Assembly (NCBI GenBank): GCA_034002865.1 | Contig: JAVEZR010000007.1 | Coordinates: 1-38,324 of the forward strand | Direction: 5' to 3' | DNA from: UBA5209 sp034002865 | Lineage (GTDB): Bacteria > Patescibacteriota > Dojkabacteria > SC72 | Length of the DNA stretch: 38,324 nt | In this document: one piece after another, positions 1 through 9,027 of the stretch | Position numbering within the stretch: position 1 is the first letter of the stretch | How the letters are laid out: every line of letters starts with the position of its first letter | The notes under the pieces: generated by a model | The model's input: only the letters and a program-made list of their open reading frames with translations | What the model was told of the DNA's origin: nothing | Databases searched by the model: none | Translations under genes and position numbers: made by a program

Positions 1-733
1 CTGTTAAATCATCTAACTGGCCATTCTTTTCTAACACATTGAAGTATTCAAAATCACAACCATTCTTAACCATATGAACACTCTTGTTTAATCTAATAGC
101 ATGTTCATATAAATTATTTGCAGTAGTAAGAACTAAATCACTCCTCTTTATCAACTCCTCTTCCGCTTCTATTAACTCCTTCTTAGCCTCTGGGAAACCA
201 GAATATAAATCCATTAAATCATAAACTAGTTTAGTATTATGTATCTTAAAAGCAATATTTTTCCAAACAGGATGCTCTACGAAAAGATATGTGTCTTTCT
301 TAATATACTTCCCTAAAAGTCTATCTAATGATTCAAGAAAATCTTTCTCATTAGTAGAATCTAAATGGAAATCTCTAAGTACATTACCACTACTCCTTGT
401 CTTTAGATGTATCTCATATATATTAGGCTCTATAACAGAGATATATTCATTTGAAGAAGTAAGAGGGGAGAGATAGAAGATATTAAAATTCTTTTTAGCT
501 AATCTAGAAAATATATGTTGAGGTCTCTGCCTCCTATATCCCCATTCAATATTTGGCAGAACTATGATAGCTTTCTTCGTTGAATCTATCTCGACAGTTT
601 CTTTAAACAGAGGTGTGTTTGATTCAACCTTCCTTCGAAGAATATCCTTTATATGTAAAAACTCCAGAATATTTATCAACTCCTTTTTAAGAATTACAGA
701 ATTATGTCTTTTTCTTAATTCTTTCTTACCCAT
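1..733 (-). CDS. GT4-type glycosyltransferase, N-terminal part (cut by window edge)
   Basis: This open frame starts at an ATG at 733 on the minus strand and runs off the left edge without a stop, giving 244 residues. Residues 64-80 carry the pattern WGYRRQRPQHIFSRLAK, typical of the N-terminal domain of a GT-B glycosyltransferase group often found in polysaccharide loci. Further on, YDLMDLYSGFP, a stretch ending in SDLVLTTANNLYE, and the segment VKNGCDFEYF match the inter-domain region of GT4 enzymes. The C-terminal donor-binding domain lies outside the window. The start overlaps the stop of the Wzt gene by 8 bases, so it is the next gene of the polysaccharide export operon. It probably adds a sugar to the exported polymer; donor and acceptor cannot be told. 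Confidence 0.8.
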   Translation of the reverse strand, partial: MGKKELRKRHNSVILKKELINILEFLHIKDILRRKVESNTPLFKETVEIDSTKKAIIVLPNIEWGYRRQRPQHIFSRLAKKNFNIFYLSPLTSSNEYISVIEPNIYEIHLKTRSSGNVLRDFHLDSTNEKDFLESLDRLLGKYIKKDTYLFVEHPVWKNIAFKIHNTKLVYDLMDLYSGFPEAKKELIEAEEELIKRSDLVLTTANNLYEHAIRLNKSVHMVKNGCDFEYFNVLEKNGQLDDLT

Positions 734-1463
734 TGATATATGCCTCTATTACTTCATCTACAGAACCAGTTTGTTGAAAAACTCCATCTTTAAGAAATAC
801 AGCCCTATCACAGAAATCTTTAACAGACTGAGGAGAATGAGTAACCAATATTACAGTCTTACCATCTTTCTTGTACTCCCTAAATACATTAAAACACTTC
901 TCTTGGAATGCAACATCTCCAACTGCCAGAACTTCATCAAGAATATATATATCTGCATCTGCCATAATAGCGATAGAGAATGCTAATCTTACCTGCATAC
1001 CAGAAGAGTAGTTCTTAAGAGGAGCATCCATAAATTTCTCTAATTCTGCAAACTTCACAATCTGCTCATACTTCTCTTTAAGCATATCTTTCTTCATACC
1101 TAAGATAATACCGTTAAGATATACATTCTCTCTACCACTTAGTTCTGGATTAAATCCAACACCTAATTCTAGAAAAGGAACCATCTTACCATTTACAATC
1201 ACTTTACCACTTGTAGGTTCATAGATACCTGCGATTATCTTTAGTAAGGTAGATTTACCAGAGCCATTCCTACCCATAATGCCTACGAACTCCCCTGGAT
1301 AGATCTCCATATCTATATCCTTAAGTACCTCATACTGCTCCCCAGCCCTCTTAAAGAGTCTCATAGGGTTAGTTGCATACTCTATAAATGTATCATGCTT
1401 CTCATGGGGTAAGAAGAAAGATTTCTTTACATTCTTCAATTGTATGATAGGCTTTTTATCCAT
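726..1463 (-). CDS. ABC transporter ATPase for polysaccharide export (Wzt/TagH-like)
   Basis: The 245-aa protein has a full ABC ATPase domain: Walker A GRNGSGKST (64-72), signature YSSGMQ (152-157), Walker B IYILDE (172-177) and the switch histidine in VTHS (209). The stretch FLELGVGFNPELSGREN after the Q-loop is typical of the Wzt/TagH/KpsT group, which powers export of O-antigen-like polysaccharides or teichoic acids. The protein ends shortly after the ATPase, so it lacks the C-terminal glycan-binding domain of some Wzt proteins. That suggests export without recognition of a terminal modification. It follows the permease gene with a one-base gap and overlaps the glycosyltransferase downstream. 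It acts at the inner face of the membrane with that permease. Confidence 0.92.
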   Translation of the reverse strand: MDKKPIIQLKNVKKSFFLPHEKHDTFIEYATNPMRLFKRAGEQYEVLKDIDMEIYPGEFVGIMGRNGSGKSTLLKIIAGIYEPTSGKVIVNGKMVPFLELGVGFNPELSGRENVYLNGIILGMKKDMLKEKYEQIVKFAELEKFMDAPLKNYSSGMQVRLAFSIAIMADADIYILDEVLAVGDVAFQEKCFNVFREYKKDGKTVILVTHSPQSVKDFCDRAVFLKDGVFQQTGSVDEVIEAYING

Positions 1464-1464
1464 A

Positions 1465-2229
1465 TTAAAAATACTCAGCTATTTTAGAAACTTTCTTTCT
1501 GAAGAACATATTACCTAAGAAAAAGACTAGTAAACATACTGCAAGAACAATACCAACCTGAATGAAATCATCAAACCTAATTGTATTTGCTGTAATCAAC
1601 CCTTTCCTTGCATATGTTACAAGTAACGTAAGAGGATTCAGTTTAATAATATTCTGTAAGTTCTCAGGCAACATTTCTAATGTGTAATACACTGGAGTCA
1701 TCCAGAATACTAACTGTAGTATAACAATCATTAGATTATGTATATCTCTTAGTTTAATAAATAGCACACTAAGGAATAAACTCACTCCAATAGTAAGTAA
1801 GAAGATACTAAGAATACATAAGAAAAAAAGTAGAACACCTAGCAGTGAGGTCTGTATAGGAGTGAATATTGAGAAGATAAGGAATACTATCATATTAAAC
1901 ATAAAATCTATCAGAGATATTGTAACAGCACTGAATACCACAACTTCTCTTGGGAACTTAATCTTTAATATGACCCCTGCCTTGCTCATCAACGATGTAA
2001 GACCCATTAAGATAGCCTCACTAAACATATTCATAATCATAATACCTAGAAGTAAGCCCATCTTATAGCTCTCATCCATCTTGAAGATATTAGACCAGAT
2101 AACATAGATAACACTAAACATCGCAAGAGGTTTAAGTATTATCCAGATGATTCCAAGATAGGAGTTTTTGTACCTAAGTTTGAAATCTGTTGATATAAAT
2201 TGCCAAAGTAATTCTAAGTAGTTATACAT
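1465..2229 (-). CDS. ABC-2 type polysaccharide export permease (Wzm/TagG-like)
   Basis: This 254-aa protein has about six hydrophobic segments and the ABC-2 permease pattern: an N-terminal amphipathic stretch ending in SYLGIIWIILKPL, and a late segment with FWMTPVYYTLEMLP before NPLTLLVTYARKGL. These are hallmarks of the Wzm/TagG family, which forms the membrane channel for ATP-driven polysaccharide export. The Wzt-like ATPase follows directly. The ATG at 2229 has no clear ribosome binding site; a TATAAT-like hexamer lies about 9 bases before it, so the mRNA leader may be very short. The substrate is unknown, but the flanking glycosyltransferases point to a cell-surface glycan. Confidence 0.92.
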   Translation of the reverse strand: MYNYLELLWQFISTDFKLRYKNSYLGIIWIILKPLAMFSVIYVIWSNIFKMDESYKMGLLLGIMIMNMFSEAILMGLTSLMSKAGVILKIKFPREVVVFSAVTISLIDFMFNMIVFLIFSIFTPIQTSLLGVLLFFLCILSIFLLTIGVSLFLSVLFIKLRDIHNLMIVILQLVFWMTPVYYTLEMLPENLQNIIKLNPLTLLVTYARKGLITANTIRFDDFIQVGIVLAVCLLVFFLGNMFFRKKVSKIAEYF

Positions 2230-2283
2230 AATCTAGAAATTATAATTATTATCGTGAGTTATAGCAAATAAACGTCAATTTCT

Positions 2284-3231
2284 TTAATCTCCATATCTCT
2301 CTTTCTTTAATTCATAAAGTATTTTCTCTTGGTTAATCCTTACCCTATTAAACATATTAGCAAGTAAACCAACTATCACTAACAGTAAACCGAATACTAA
2401 GAAAGCAAACCCAGTAAAACCAACAAACTTAAAAGGAGTAAAATCACCAGAAAGAAGAAAATGAATACCTAAGAATATCTCTAATATTAACCCTATTAGT
2501 AAAGATATAGAACCCATACCACCAAAGAATACCATAGGTTTGTAATCTCTCAATGTACTAAGAATAATGTTTAATGTTCTAAAAGCATACTTAATAACAC
2601 TATTCGCTACTCTAGATTTCCTCTCTTTAAAATATATTACATCTACAGGAAACTCTACTACCCTTAAACCCTTAAAAACCATATCTAAGATACTCTCTTG
2701 TGTATATGTAAAAGCACCAATTAAGTTTAACCTAAGTAAAGCCTCTCTATTGTATGCCCTAAAACCACAAGACACATCTCTAAATCTCTTACCACTGATT
2801 AAGGAAATAAGTTTGGACATCTGCTCATTACCCCAATACTTACTCTTAGGCATATTCTTAGGAATACCACTCTTAAACCTATTACCTGTAACCATATCAG
2901 CTCTCTTTTCTAATATAGGTTTAATCATTTCAGGAATCTGATCACTATTAAACTGCCTATCAGCATCTATACTAACCAATATATCTCCACCACTCTCTAA
3001 TGCATACTGTACTGCACTCTGGAATGCTCTACCTACACCCTTGTTAACAGCATGAGTAACTACATCAGCGCCACTCTCCTTAGCAATCTTACCTGTACTA
3101 TCTGTACTACCATCATCTACAACTAATACCTTTATCTCATCTATACCCTCTATTACCTTCGGTAATGATTTAATTACCTCTGATATTCCCTCTTCTTCAT
3201 TTAATGCTGGCATATATATTATTAACTTCAT
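2284..3231 (-). CDS. GT2 family glycosyltransferase, DPM1/GtrB-like, with C-terminal membrane segments
   Basis: The protein starts MKLIIYMPALNEEEG and continues with VVDDGSTDSTGKIA, the N-terminal signature of GT2 enzymes related to dolichol/undecaprenyl-phosphate sugar transferases. SIDADRQF holds the metal-binding DxD motif; TGNRFKSG and RDVSCGFRAYNREAL follow as in DPM-like enzymes. Two hydrophobic segments at the C-terminus, roughly residues 235-260 and 270-295, anchor it in the membrane as in GtrB-type enzymes. I chose the ATG at 3231 (315 aa) over an upstream TTG at 3276 because AGAAAGGA sits at Shine-Dalgarno distance before it. It likely makes a lipid-linked sugar for the polysaccharide pathway encoded downstream. 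Confidence 0.88.
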   Translation of the reverse strand: MKLIIYMPALNEEEGISEVIKSLPKVIEGIDEIKVLVVDDGSTDSTGKIAKESGADVVTHAVNKGVGRAFQSAVQYALESGGDILVSIDADRQFNSDQIPEMIKPILEKRADMVTGNRFKSGIPKNMPKSKYWGNEQMSKLISLISGKRFRDVSCGFRAYNREALLRLNLIGAFTYTQESILDMVFKGLRVVEFPVDVIYFKERKSRVANSVIKYAFRTLNIILSTLRDYKPMVFFGGMGSISLLIGLILEIFLGIHFLLSGDFTPFKFVGFTGFAFLVFGLLLVIVGLLANMFNRVRINQEKILYELKKERYGD

Positions 3232-3357
3232 CTGTATCCTTTCTAAACAATTATCTACTATCCCCGAATTATACAAACTTTAGATGTAAAAAACTAATAC
3301 ACACACATACCTCATTGTGATATATTAGAAGTAGAAATAACTTTAGAGGATATTTAA

Positions 3358-4470
3358 ATGACAAAAGTAAAAAATCTTTTACTACCAATATTAATATTAG
3401 CAATCCTTTCTCTCTTTCCATTACATGCACAAGCTGCACAGTTTGAAAAAGGAGATTACATATTAGAAACAGAATCAATCATTGAAGATGACCTATATGT
3501 AACAGGAGATAGCATCATCATTAAAGGGGTAGTAGATGGAGATTTAATACTCATTGGTCAAAATATTACAGTAGATGGTACAGTCACAGGAGATCTCTAC
3601 ACCTTTGGTAATACAGTAAGTATTGCAGGAAGTATATATGGGAATGTATTCTCAATGGGTTCTAATGTAAATATGCAAGGTACACTTGGACAAAGTGTAT
3701 ACATATTAAGTGGGATGGCTACTTTAGATGCAAATATCGGTAAAGATCTTAATATAGGGGCAGGTACTACAAAGATAGCGGGAAGCATTGGTGATGATGT
3801 AAGAGTAGCAACAGGACAGCTCTCATCAGAGGCAGCTGTAGCAGGAGACTTCTTACTCTCTGCACAAAGCTACAATCTTAATGAAGAGCTAATTACAGGA
3901 GAGTTTGTACTCTCATCTCCAGATGACAAGATATTGGAGAAGACTAATTTTGAGTTTAAAAAGGGAGACTTTTTTGGCTTTAACTTAGGTCTAGCAATGG
4001 TAAGCTTTGTTGGAATGTATATTGTAGGAGTATTACTAATATATATGGCACCAGTAAAGACCTTAAGTATTGAGAAAAAGATAACTACATCATGGAGAGA
4101 ATTACTTAAGACTTTAGCGATAGGGTTACTAGTACTCTTTGCAATACCACTACCACTATTCATATTAGCACTTACATTAGTAGGAGCACCTTTAGCACTC
4201 TTTATAACAGGTATATTAATCTTCCTTGTAACCTTCGGTACTCTTTGGACAGAGATAGCGGTAGGACATAAGGTATTAGGATTAATCAAACAGAGGGATA
4301 ACCAAAGATTCCTTTCATTACTAATAGGTAGATTAATAACTATGATTGTTAAACTAATCCCCTTTATAAATGCACTGTACTCTCTCTCATTAAGTATGAT
4401 TACAGTAGGTGCAGTAGTAAGGATAAAGTATGATGCATTTGTAGCATCTAGAACTGTAAAGAAGAAATAG
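3358..4470 (+). CDS. Secreted bactofilin-like repeat protein with C-terminal membrane domain
   Basis: The 370-aa product begins with a signal peptide (hydrophobic residues about 6-20, ending near HAQAAQ). Residues about 30-170 consist of short beta repeats of the type VDGDLILIGQNITVDGTVTG, with glycine-aspartate turns, resembling polymer-forming bactofilin domains. The C-terminal half has about four membrane segments. Bactofilins normally polymerise in the cytoplasm. Here the signal peptide would place the repeat domain outside the membrane, anchored by the C-terminal segments. An AGAGGA site lies 7 bases before the ATG, and a TATATT (3321-3326) may be the -10 box. The gene ends at a palindromic terminator. 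A role in envelope shape or scaffolding is inference. Confidence 0.75.
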   Translation: MTKVKNLLLPILILAILSLFPLHAQAAQFEKGDYILETESIIEDDLYVTGDSIIIKGVVDGDLILIGQNITVDGTVTGDLYTFGNTVSIAGSIYGNVFSMGSNVNMQGTLGQSVYILSGMATLDANIGKDLNIGAGTTKIAGSIGDDVRVATGQLSSEAAVAGDFLLSAQSYNLNEELITGEFVLSSPDDKILEKTNFEFKKGDFFGFNLGLAMVSFVGMYIVGVLLIYMAPVKTLSIEKKITTSWRELLKTLAIGLLVLFAIPLPLFILALTLVGAPLALFITGILIFLVTFGTLWTEIAVGHKVLGLIKQRDNQRFLSLLIGRLITMIVKLIPFINALYSLSLSMITVGAVVRIKYDAFVASRTVKKK

Positions 4471-4490
4471 GTAATACATATTAGAAAAAG

Positions 4491-4518
4491 AAAAGGGAAG
4501 CATATGCTTCCCTTTTTT
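4491..4518. terminator. Bidirectional intrinsic terminator
   Basis: A perfect palindrome with core GGGAAGCATATGCTTCCC is flanked by an A-run on the left and a T-run on the right. It can therefore end transcription both of the bactofilin-like gene (plus) and of the convergent DsbA-like gene (minus), whose stop codons lie on either side. Confidence 0.9.
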
Positions 4519-4535
4519 AATCTCTAATAAAATCC

Positions 4536-5300
4536 TTACTTTAGATACTCATCTAATATCTTTGCAAAGGAATCATATGGATATGCACCAGCAACTAACT
4601 TACCAGTAACATTACCATCCTTATCTAATACACCTACTACAAATCCAGGAGTACCCTGTACACCTGCTGCAGTACCATCTGCCAAACCTTTATCTACATT
4701 AGCTTGGAACTTTTCCTCTGCTAAACATGTATTAAACTTATCCATATTAATACCCATATCCTGTGCAACAGTGGTCAGTGTATCCTTAGATGTAATTAAG
4801 AAAATCTTAGAATGATACTCTACAAACTTATCTACACCAGCAATATCATTAACACAAAGAGCTGCATTAGCACTATCTATTGCAAGCTGACCATGGAAAT
4901 CTAAAGGAAATTCTCTAAATACATATATAGCTTTACCTGTATCTACATAATCCTTTATTAATTGATCCTTTGTCTCCTTATCATGCCTTTGACAGTATGA
5001 ACACTGATAGTCATTATATTCAACAATAGCTAACTTTGCTTTCTTCTTATCTCCAAGATATGGAGCATCCGCTATTGTTGTAGAAGCCTCAGGAAACTCT
5101 TCCTGTGTAGGTGCTGCTGCACCATCATTACCTGGATTACTCAAATCACTTGTACCACTACCTTTATTTGTAAAAAATATAGCACCCGCAATGATTACTC
5201 CTGCTAACACTATAGCGAGAGGAACCATAAATGAGTCTAAATTAAGTACTATCTCATCACTCTTCTCTACCTTTTTTGCCTTTTTTGTTTCTTTAGCCAT
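4536..5300 (-). CDS. Membrane-anchored DsbA-like thiol:disulfide oxidoreductase
   Basis: A lysine-rich cytoplasmic start (about 1-20) is followed by one membrane segment (about 25-44), a short linker and a thioredoxin-fold domain of the DsbA/BdbD type. The active site is CSYC at residues 100-103, preceded by VEYNDYQ as in this family. GVQGTPGFVVG near residues 215-225 carries the cis-proline loop. The middle helical insertion expected for DsbA-like proteins is present. The enzyme probably introduces disulfides into exported proteins outside the membrane; no VKOR or DsbB partner is seen in the window. The gene is convergent with the bactofilin-like gene and shares its terminator. Confidence 0.9.
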   Translation of the reverse strand: MAKETKKAKKVEKSDEIVLNLDSFMVPLAIVLAGVIIAGAIFFTNKGSGTSDLSNPGNDGAAAPTQEEFPEASTTIADAPYLGDKKKAKLAIVEYNDYQCSYCQRHDKETKDQLIKDYVDTGKAIYVFREFPLDFHGQLAIDSANAALCVNDIAGVDKFVEYHSKIFLITSKDTLTTVAQDMGINMDKFNTCLAEEKFQANVDKGLADGTAAGVQGTPGFVVGVLDKDGNVTGKLVAGAYPYDSFAKILDEYLK

Positions 5301-5393
5301 GATATATATATATTAATATTAAATCGAGGGCAATAAATAAAATGATATTTGAATTACCTAAATATGTCAATTCTAGATATCTCAAGTATATGA

Positions 5394-5399
5394 TATACT
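5394..5399 (+). promoter_or_regulatory. -10 box of a probable leaderless promoter
   Basis: TATACT ends 7 bases before the GTG start of the alpha/beta hydrolase gene, so transcription should begin at or next to the start codon. No Shine-Dalgarno site is present. A weak -35 candidate (TTCTAG, 5371-5376) lies 17 bases upstream. Confidence 0.5.
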
Positions 5400-5406
5400 A
5401 AGCTAG

Positions 5407-6261
5407 GTGGGGCAATATATAGATAGTAATATAAAAGATGTTTTAATAAACATATTACTTTTCATAGTACTTGTATTACTTTTGGTCATACCTGCATACT
5501 TCTGTTATAAAGTTTTTCTTGTAGATACACAAACCCAAGATAATGGCATAGAGAAGATAGAAGAGGAACAGATTAATAACGAAGAAATATCCCAATTAGA
5601 AGAAATAGAGCTAGGGCCCACAGAGCCCTTCTATGAGTTTTTTCCAATCATAGAGGATCAACAGTCATATGTAGTAGTTCCATCAAAGATAGATAGCTCT
5701 ACTCCCCCTACACTCATACTTTACAGTCACGGTTCTAATACAACTGTAACTCAGAATATGGAAGACCCCTTTATGAAAGATTTAAGAGAGTATGGAGAGT
5801 ACTTCAGTAAACAGAACTACATCTTTGCAGCATCCAACCAACACGGTGTTAATTGGGGTAATGAAGCATCACTTAGAGATACACTTAACCTAAAAACTTG
5901 GGTAAGTGAGAACTACTTCATAGATTCTAAGATTAATCTAATTGGTTTTAGTATGGGAGGTCTACCTACTATGAACTTTGCTGCACAAAATCCTGAGTTA
6001 GTATCAAAGATTGCACTACTTGCACCCACTACTAGAAAATCTGAATGGAACAGTAGTAGAGTAGAAAAGATATTAGATATTGATATACAGATATGGCACG
6101 GTAATGCAGATGTAAATGTACCGTACAGCAGTACTGTTGGATTTGTTAATACTTTAAAAAGCTTAGGGAAAGACATACCTTTGATAACTGTAGAGGGGAA
6201 AGGACACTTCGATATAGATACAGAGTATATGGAGGATATATTAACCTTCTTTAATAGCTAG
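5407..6261 (+). CDS. Membrane-anchored or secreted alpha/beta hydrolase
   Basis: The 284-aa protein has a hydrophobic segment at residues 12-34, an acidic linker, and an alpha/beta-hydrolase domain from about residue 85. The nucleophile elbow is GFSMGG with Ser182. The likely acid is Asp235 (GNADVNVPY) and the likely histidine is His267 (GKGHFD), completing the triad. SHGS at 107-110 fits the oxyanion region. The family covers esterases, lipases and peptidases; the substrate cannot be told. The GTG start is the first in-frame start after the promoter, and the gene looks leaderless. Its stop codon abuts that of the convergent HIT gene with no base between. Confidence 0.85.
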   Translation: MGQYIDSNIKDVLINILLFIVLVLLLVIPAYFCYKVFLVDTQTQDNGIEKIEEEQINNEEISQLEEIELGPTEPFYEFFPIIEDQQSYVVVPSKIDSSTPPTLILYSHGSNTTVTQNMEDPFMKDLREYGEYFSKQNYIFAASNQHGVNWGNEASLRDTLNLKTWVSENYFIDSKINLIGFSMGGLPTMNFAAQNPELVSKIALLAPTTRKSEWNSSRVEKILDIDIQIWHGNADVNVPYSSTVGFVNTLKSLGKDIPLITVEGKGHFDIDTEYMEDILTFFNS

Positions 6262-6687
6262 CTAATTAGACATACTTAAATCTTCACATATTCCCCTCAT
6301 CTCATCCTCAGAGATCTCTCTCCTATGATCTACCTCTGATACAACTGTTGTACCATTAAATACAGGTTTAATATGGAAATGTGTATGAAATACCGATTGT
6401 CCAGCCCTCTCCCCATTATTCTGTCTAATAACAATACCCTCAGGAGAGTATATATCCATAATACGATGAGATATCTTCTTAATAGCTTTCATAACATGAC
6501 AAAGATCCTCATCTGTAATATCAAATATATCTTTAGAATGATTCTTTGGCACTACCAAAGTATGACCCTTACTAAGAGGAAGAATATCTAAAAATGCAAA
6601 TACCTTCTCATCCTCATATATCTTGTAAGAGGGTATATCACCATTAATAATTTTACAGAAGATACAATCATTCATATCATTAAACAT
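6262..6687 (-). CDS. HIT family nucleotide hydrolase/transferase
   Basis: The 141-aa protein has the histidine-triad motif HTHFH at 101-105 and an N-terminal CIFCKI (Cys8, Cys11), which with His50 forms the usual zinc site. Residues 30-50 (AFLDILPLSKGHTLVVPKNH) are typical of the HinT/FHIT-like group. Members cleave nucleotide phosphoramidates, dinucleoside polyphosphates or adenylated intermediates, including lysyl-AMP made by LysRS. It is the last gene of the ferredoxin-Nudix-membrane protein operon, 21 bases after the previous stop. A TATAAT just before the start suggests it also has its own promoter. An in-frame ATG at residue 5 is an alternative start. Confidence 0.93.
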   Translation of the reverse strand: MFNDMNDCIFCKIINGDIPSYKIYEDEKVFAFLDILPLSKGHTLVVPKNHSKDIFDITDEDLCHVMKAIKKISHRIMDIYSPEGIVIRQNNGERAGQSVFHTHFHIKPVFNGTTVVSEVDHRREISEDEMRGICEDLSMSN

Positions 6688-6708
6688 ATCATATTATATA
6701 TATACAAC

Positions 6709-8403
6709 TCATCTTACTATATAAAAGCCACCTCTAATACCCTTACCCTCATCAAGATATTTTAACCTACTATCAAAGTAAGGAGTACATATTAATTCCT
6801 GCTCCCAACACTCTACTCCTCTAGATGGAGTATTTACCTTAATATTAGAATCAGTCATCTCATACTTCTGCTCATACTTCCGTATCTCAACGCTCTTACT
6901 TAAACTCTCTGTCTCAATCTTCTCAAAAGAGATATTAGAGAGAAGAACTACTAAAATGATTAAATCCATAAAGAGGGAGTAATGGATAATGCTCTTGTAC
7001 TTAGTAATAATAATAGAGCCATTAAGTAGTATAAAGGACCAAAAGATACCTAATGCAAATCTAGGATCTGGTGCTAATATGAACCAATACACCGTTGAAG
7101 AGATTAGTATAAGATGGATACCCAAGATATCTGTTCTCTTTAATAGTTTCTTTGAAATAGAGAATATCATTAATAACAGAGAGCCTACCATTAAATATGG
7201 CCATACTGTTTCTTTACTTAATCTAGTAAACCACGGTTTAACCCACTCCCACTCATCCATATAGCTTACACACGCCTTACTCCTATCCCTTGCCCATGAT
7301 TTAACAAAACATAGCTCATTTTCCATTACTTCCTTAGTTACACTCCATTTAGGATTAATATCTAAGATTCCACTAGGATAGAAGGGATATCCAGAGAGTA
7401 AGAATGACCTAGTTATGGTAATTAATACAATCAGAGAAGCTATAGATATACTAAACCAAAACCAAGAGTATTTTACTAACTGTTTTAATTTAAACCTTTG
7501 TAATGTAAAAACTGCTAGTAGTAAAACAGCCCCTATCGCAAATACCCCACCGCTTAACTTAATAGTAAAAAGTGTAGAGCTAAGAAGAAGTACTAAAAAG
7601 AATTTCTTTTTAAATTCATACTCTGATATCTTCCTAAAGGAAAGTAATACGCCCGTAAGTATTAACTGAAGGTAGAAGATATAGTTATCTGGAGATATAC
7701 TTACTAAAGATCTCCCATTATTACTAAATAGATATATACATATTGGTAGCCATATAAAGCCAAGAAAGATTTTAGAAATGGAGTACTGCTTTACAGTAAT
7801 TACCTTATAAAGATTCCATAAAGAGAAGAAGATTGTAAATAGTCCTAAGCCTGCATTAACCCAATTAGAATCAACAGCTATTAGATTTAAATCTTCAAAG
7901 ATTGGAAATAGCAAAAAGCTCGAGTTATTAAACCCCAATCTACCATGAATATTAGCTAAACCAACTACTAATGGATACTCTTTGTACCACTCTAATATTT
8001 GTAAGTAGTAAAAACCATGATCATATACATACAGTGTTCCAAATGTTGAGTTTAAGAAAAGAAGTGTTAGAAGAGAGCTACTAATTACAATTAAAATTAA
8101 TGGTAGATTAGGAACTCTAGAGGGTTTTCTTTTCTTGGTAATAGCTTTCCAGAGTAAAGTAATGATACTAAAGGAAGATATTACTAAGAGAGATATTAAA
8201 ACAACGGTATTTAAAGGAAAGAAAAAGTGGAGGAACCCTAATAGTAGAAGTACTATACAGAAACCTATGAGTACTTTGTAAGGAATACTTCTGAAAGAAA
8301 ACTTAAAGAATCTTTTAAGAAGAATATTGAAAGTATCCCCAATACCGTAAAGAAGTAAGAAAAGGATTAACCATCCAACTATTACACTTGTATAGTAATT
8401 CAT
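6709..8403 (-). CDS. Large polytopic membrane protein (GT-C-like, resembles LIC_10190 family)
   Basis: This 564-aa protein has roughly 11-13 hydrophobic segments. After the third there is an extracytoplasmic loop with YDHGFYYLQILEWYKEYPL, then VGLANIHGRLGFNN. This matches what I remember of the LIC_10190-like membrane proteins and is reminiscent of the acceptor loop of GT-C glycosyltransferases. The C-terminal roughly 70 residues are soluble and hold a WEQELICTPYF segment. A role in transferring lipid-linked sugars to the surface is plausible but unproven. It lies 32 bases after the Nudix gene in the same operon, though nothing ties it functionally to its neighbours. Confidence 0.65.
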   Translation of the reverse strand: MNYYTSVIVGWLILFLLLYGIGDTFNILLKRFFKFSFRSIPYKVLIGFCIVLLLLGFLHFFFPLNTVVLISLLVISSFSIITLLWKAITKKRKPSRVPNLPLILIVISSSLLTLLFLNSTFGTLYVYDHGFYYLQILEWYKEYPLVVGLANIHGRLGFNNSSFLLFPIFEDLNLIAVDSNWVNAGLGLFTIFFSLWNLYKVITVKQYSISKIFLGFIWLPICIYLFSNNGRSLVSISPDNYIFYLQLILTGVLLSFRKISEYEFKKKFFLVLLLSSTLFTIKLSGGVFAIGAVLLLAVFTLQRFKLKQLVKYSWFWFSISIASLIVLITITRSFLLSGYPFYPSGILDINPKWSVTKEVMENELCFVKSWARDRSKACVSYMDEWEWVKPWFTRLSKETVWPYLMVGSLLLMIFSISKKLLKRTDILGIHLILISSTVYWFILAPDPRFALGIFWSFILLNGSIIITKYKSIIHYSLFMDLIILVVLLSNISFEKIETESLSKSVEIRKYEQKYEMTDSNIKVNTPSRGVECWEQELICTPYFDSRLKYLDEGKGIRGGFYIVR

Positions 8404-8435
8404 AGTTATAAAATGCCGCTATTAATATCTCTCAT

Positions 8436-9026
8436 TTAAAGATGATATATTACTACTCTACTCCAGAAAGTAAGAGTCTCTTTATTACTCTTAAGATAAT
8501 CTAAACTTACAAAACCAATATCTTCTAAACCCTCCTCTTTAGTATGTACATCTGTACCATCTAAATCATATACATAAAACAGGCCTACATGGACTGCATT
8601 AACAGGATTTTCATCCTCTATATATATTAAACCTAAGAGATCTTTCTTCAGTATCTTAGATTGTAAATCTACTTCTTCATGTAACTCTCTATCAAGTGCT
8701 ACATCAAGAATATCCTTACCATCTACTAAATCAAACTCTTCTGTATGACCACCTAAAGCTAATGGACAGAGAGAGTTTAATCTCTCCTCTGACTTCTCTA
8801 CCTGCCTATGTAAGAAGTATTTATCTTTGTACCTAAGTATCACCTGTGCAATTACCTGCTTGTAAGAAGAATCACTTTCTAAATCTTTTCTTACTCTAAA
8901 CTCACCCTTCTCATTAAGAAGTTTAATATATTTATCCAAACCCTCTGTTTTAAGACCGCTCCATTTACCTAAACGAAACAGGTTATCAGTAGAAATACAA
9001 AGTATCTTTTCTGTATGATCTGACAT
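8436..9026 (-). CDS. Nudix hydrolase domain protein
   Basis: Of 196 residues, about 55-175 form a Nudix fold. The catalytic helix is recognisable as LDRELHEEVDL (about 111-121) following LGGHTEEFDL. The loop between the box glycine (93) and the REUxEE arginine (113) is about six residues longer than in the standard GX5EX7REUXEE motif, so this is a divergent subfamily. It would hydrolyse a nucleotide diphosphate-linked compound; substrate unknown. It starts one base after the ferredoxin gene stops, which implies translational coupling. A downstream HIT gene gives the operon two nucleotide-cleaving enzymes, hinting at a clean-up role. Confidence 0.85.
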   Translation of the reverse strand: MSDHTEKILCISTDNLFRLGKWSGLKTEGLDKYIKLLNEKGEFRVRKDLESDSSYKQVIAQVILRYKDKYFLHRQVEKSEERLNSLCPLALGGHTEEFDLVDGKDILDVALDRELHEEVDLQSKILKKDLLGLIYIEDENPVNAVHVGLFYVYDLDGTDVHTKEEGLEDIGFVSLDYLKSNKETLTFWSRVVIYHL

Positions 9027-9027
9027 C

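Noticed and set aside
564..986. 140-aa plus-strand open frame
   Set aside because: It lies antisense across the glycosyltransferase and Wzt genes, whose motifs are unmistakable.
3231..3276. Longer start (TTG at 3276) for the GT2 gene
   Set aside because: The ATG at 3231 has a good Shine-Dalgarno site and gives the normal family N-terminus.
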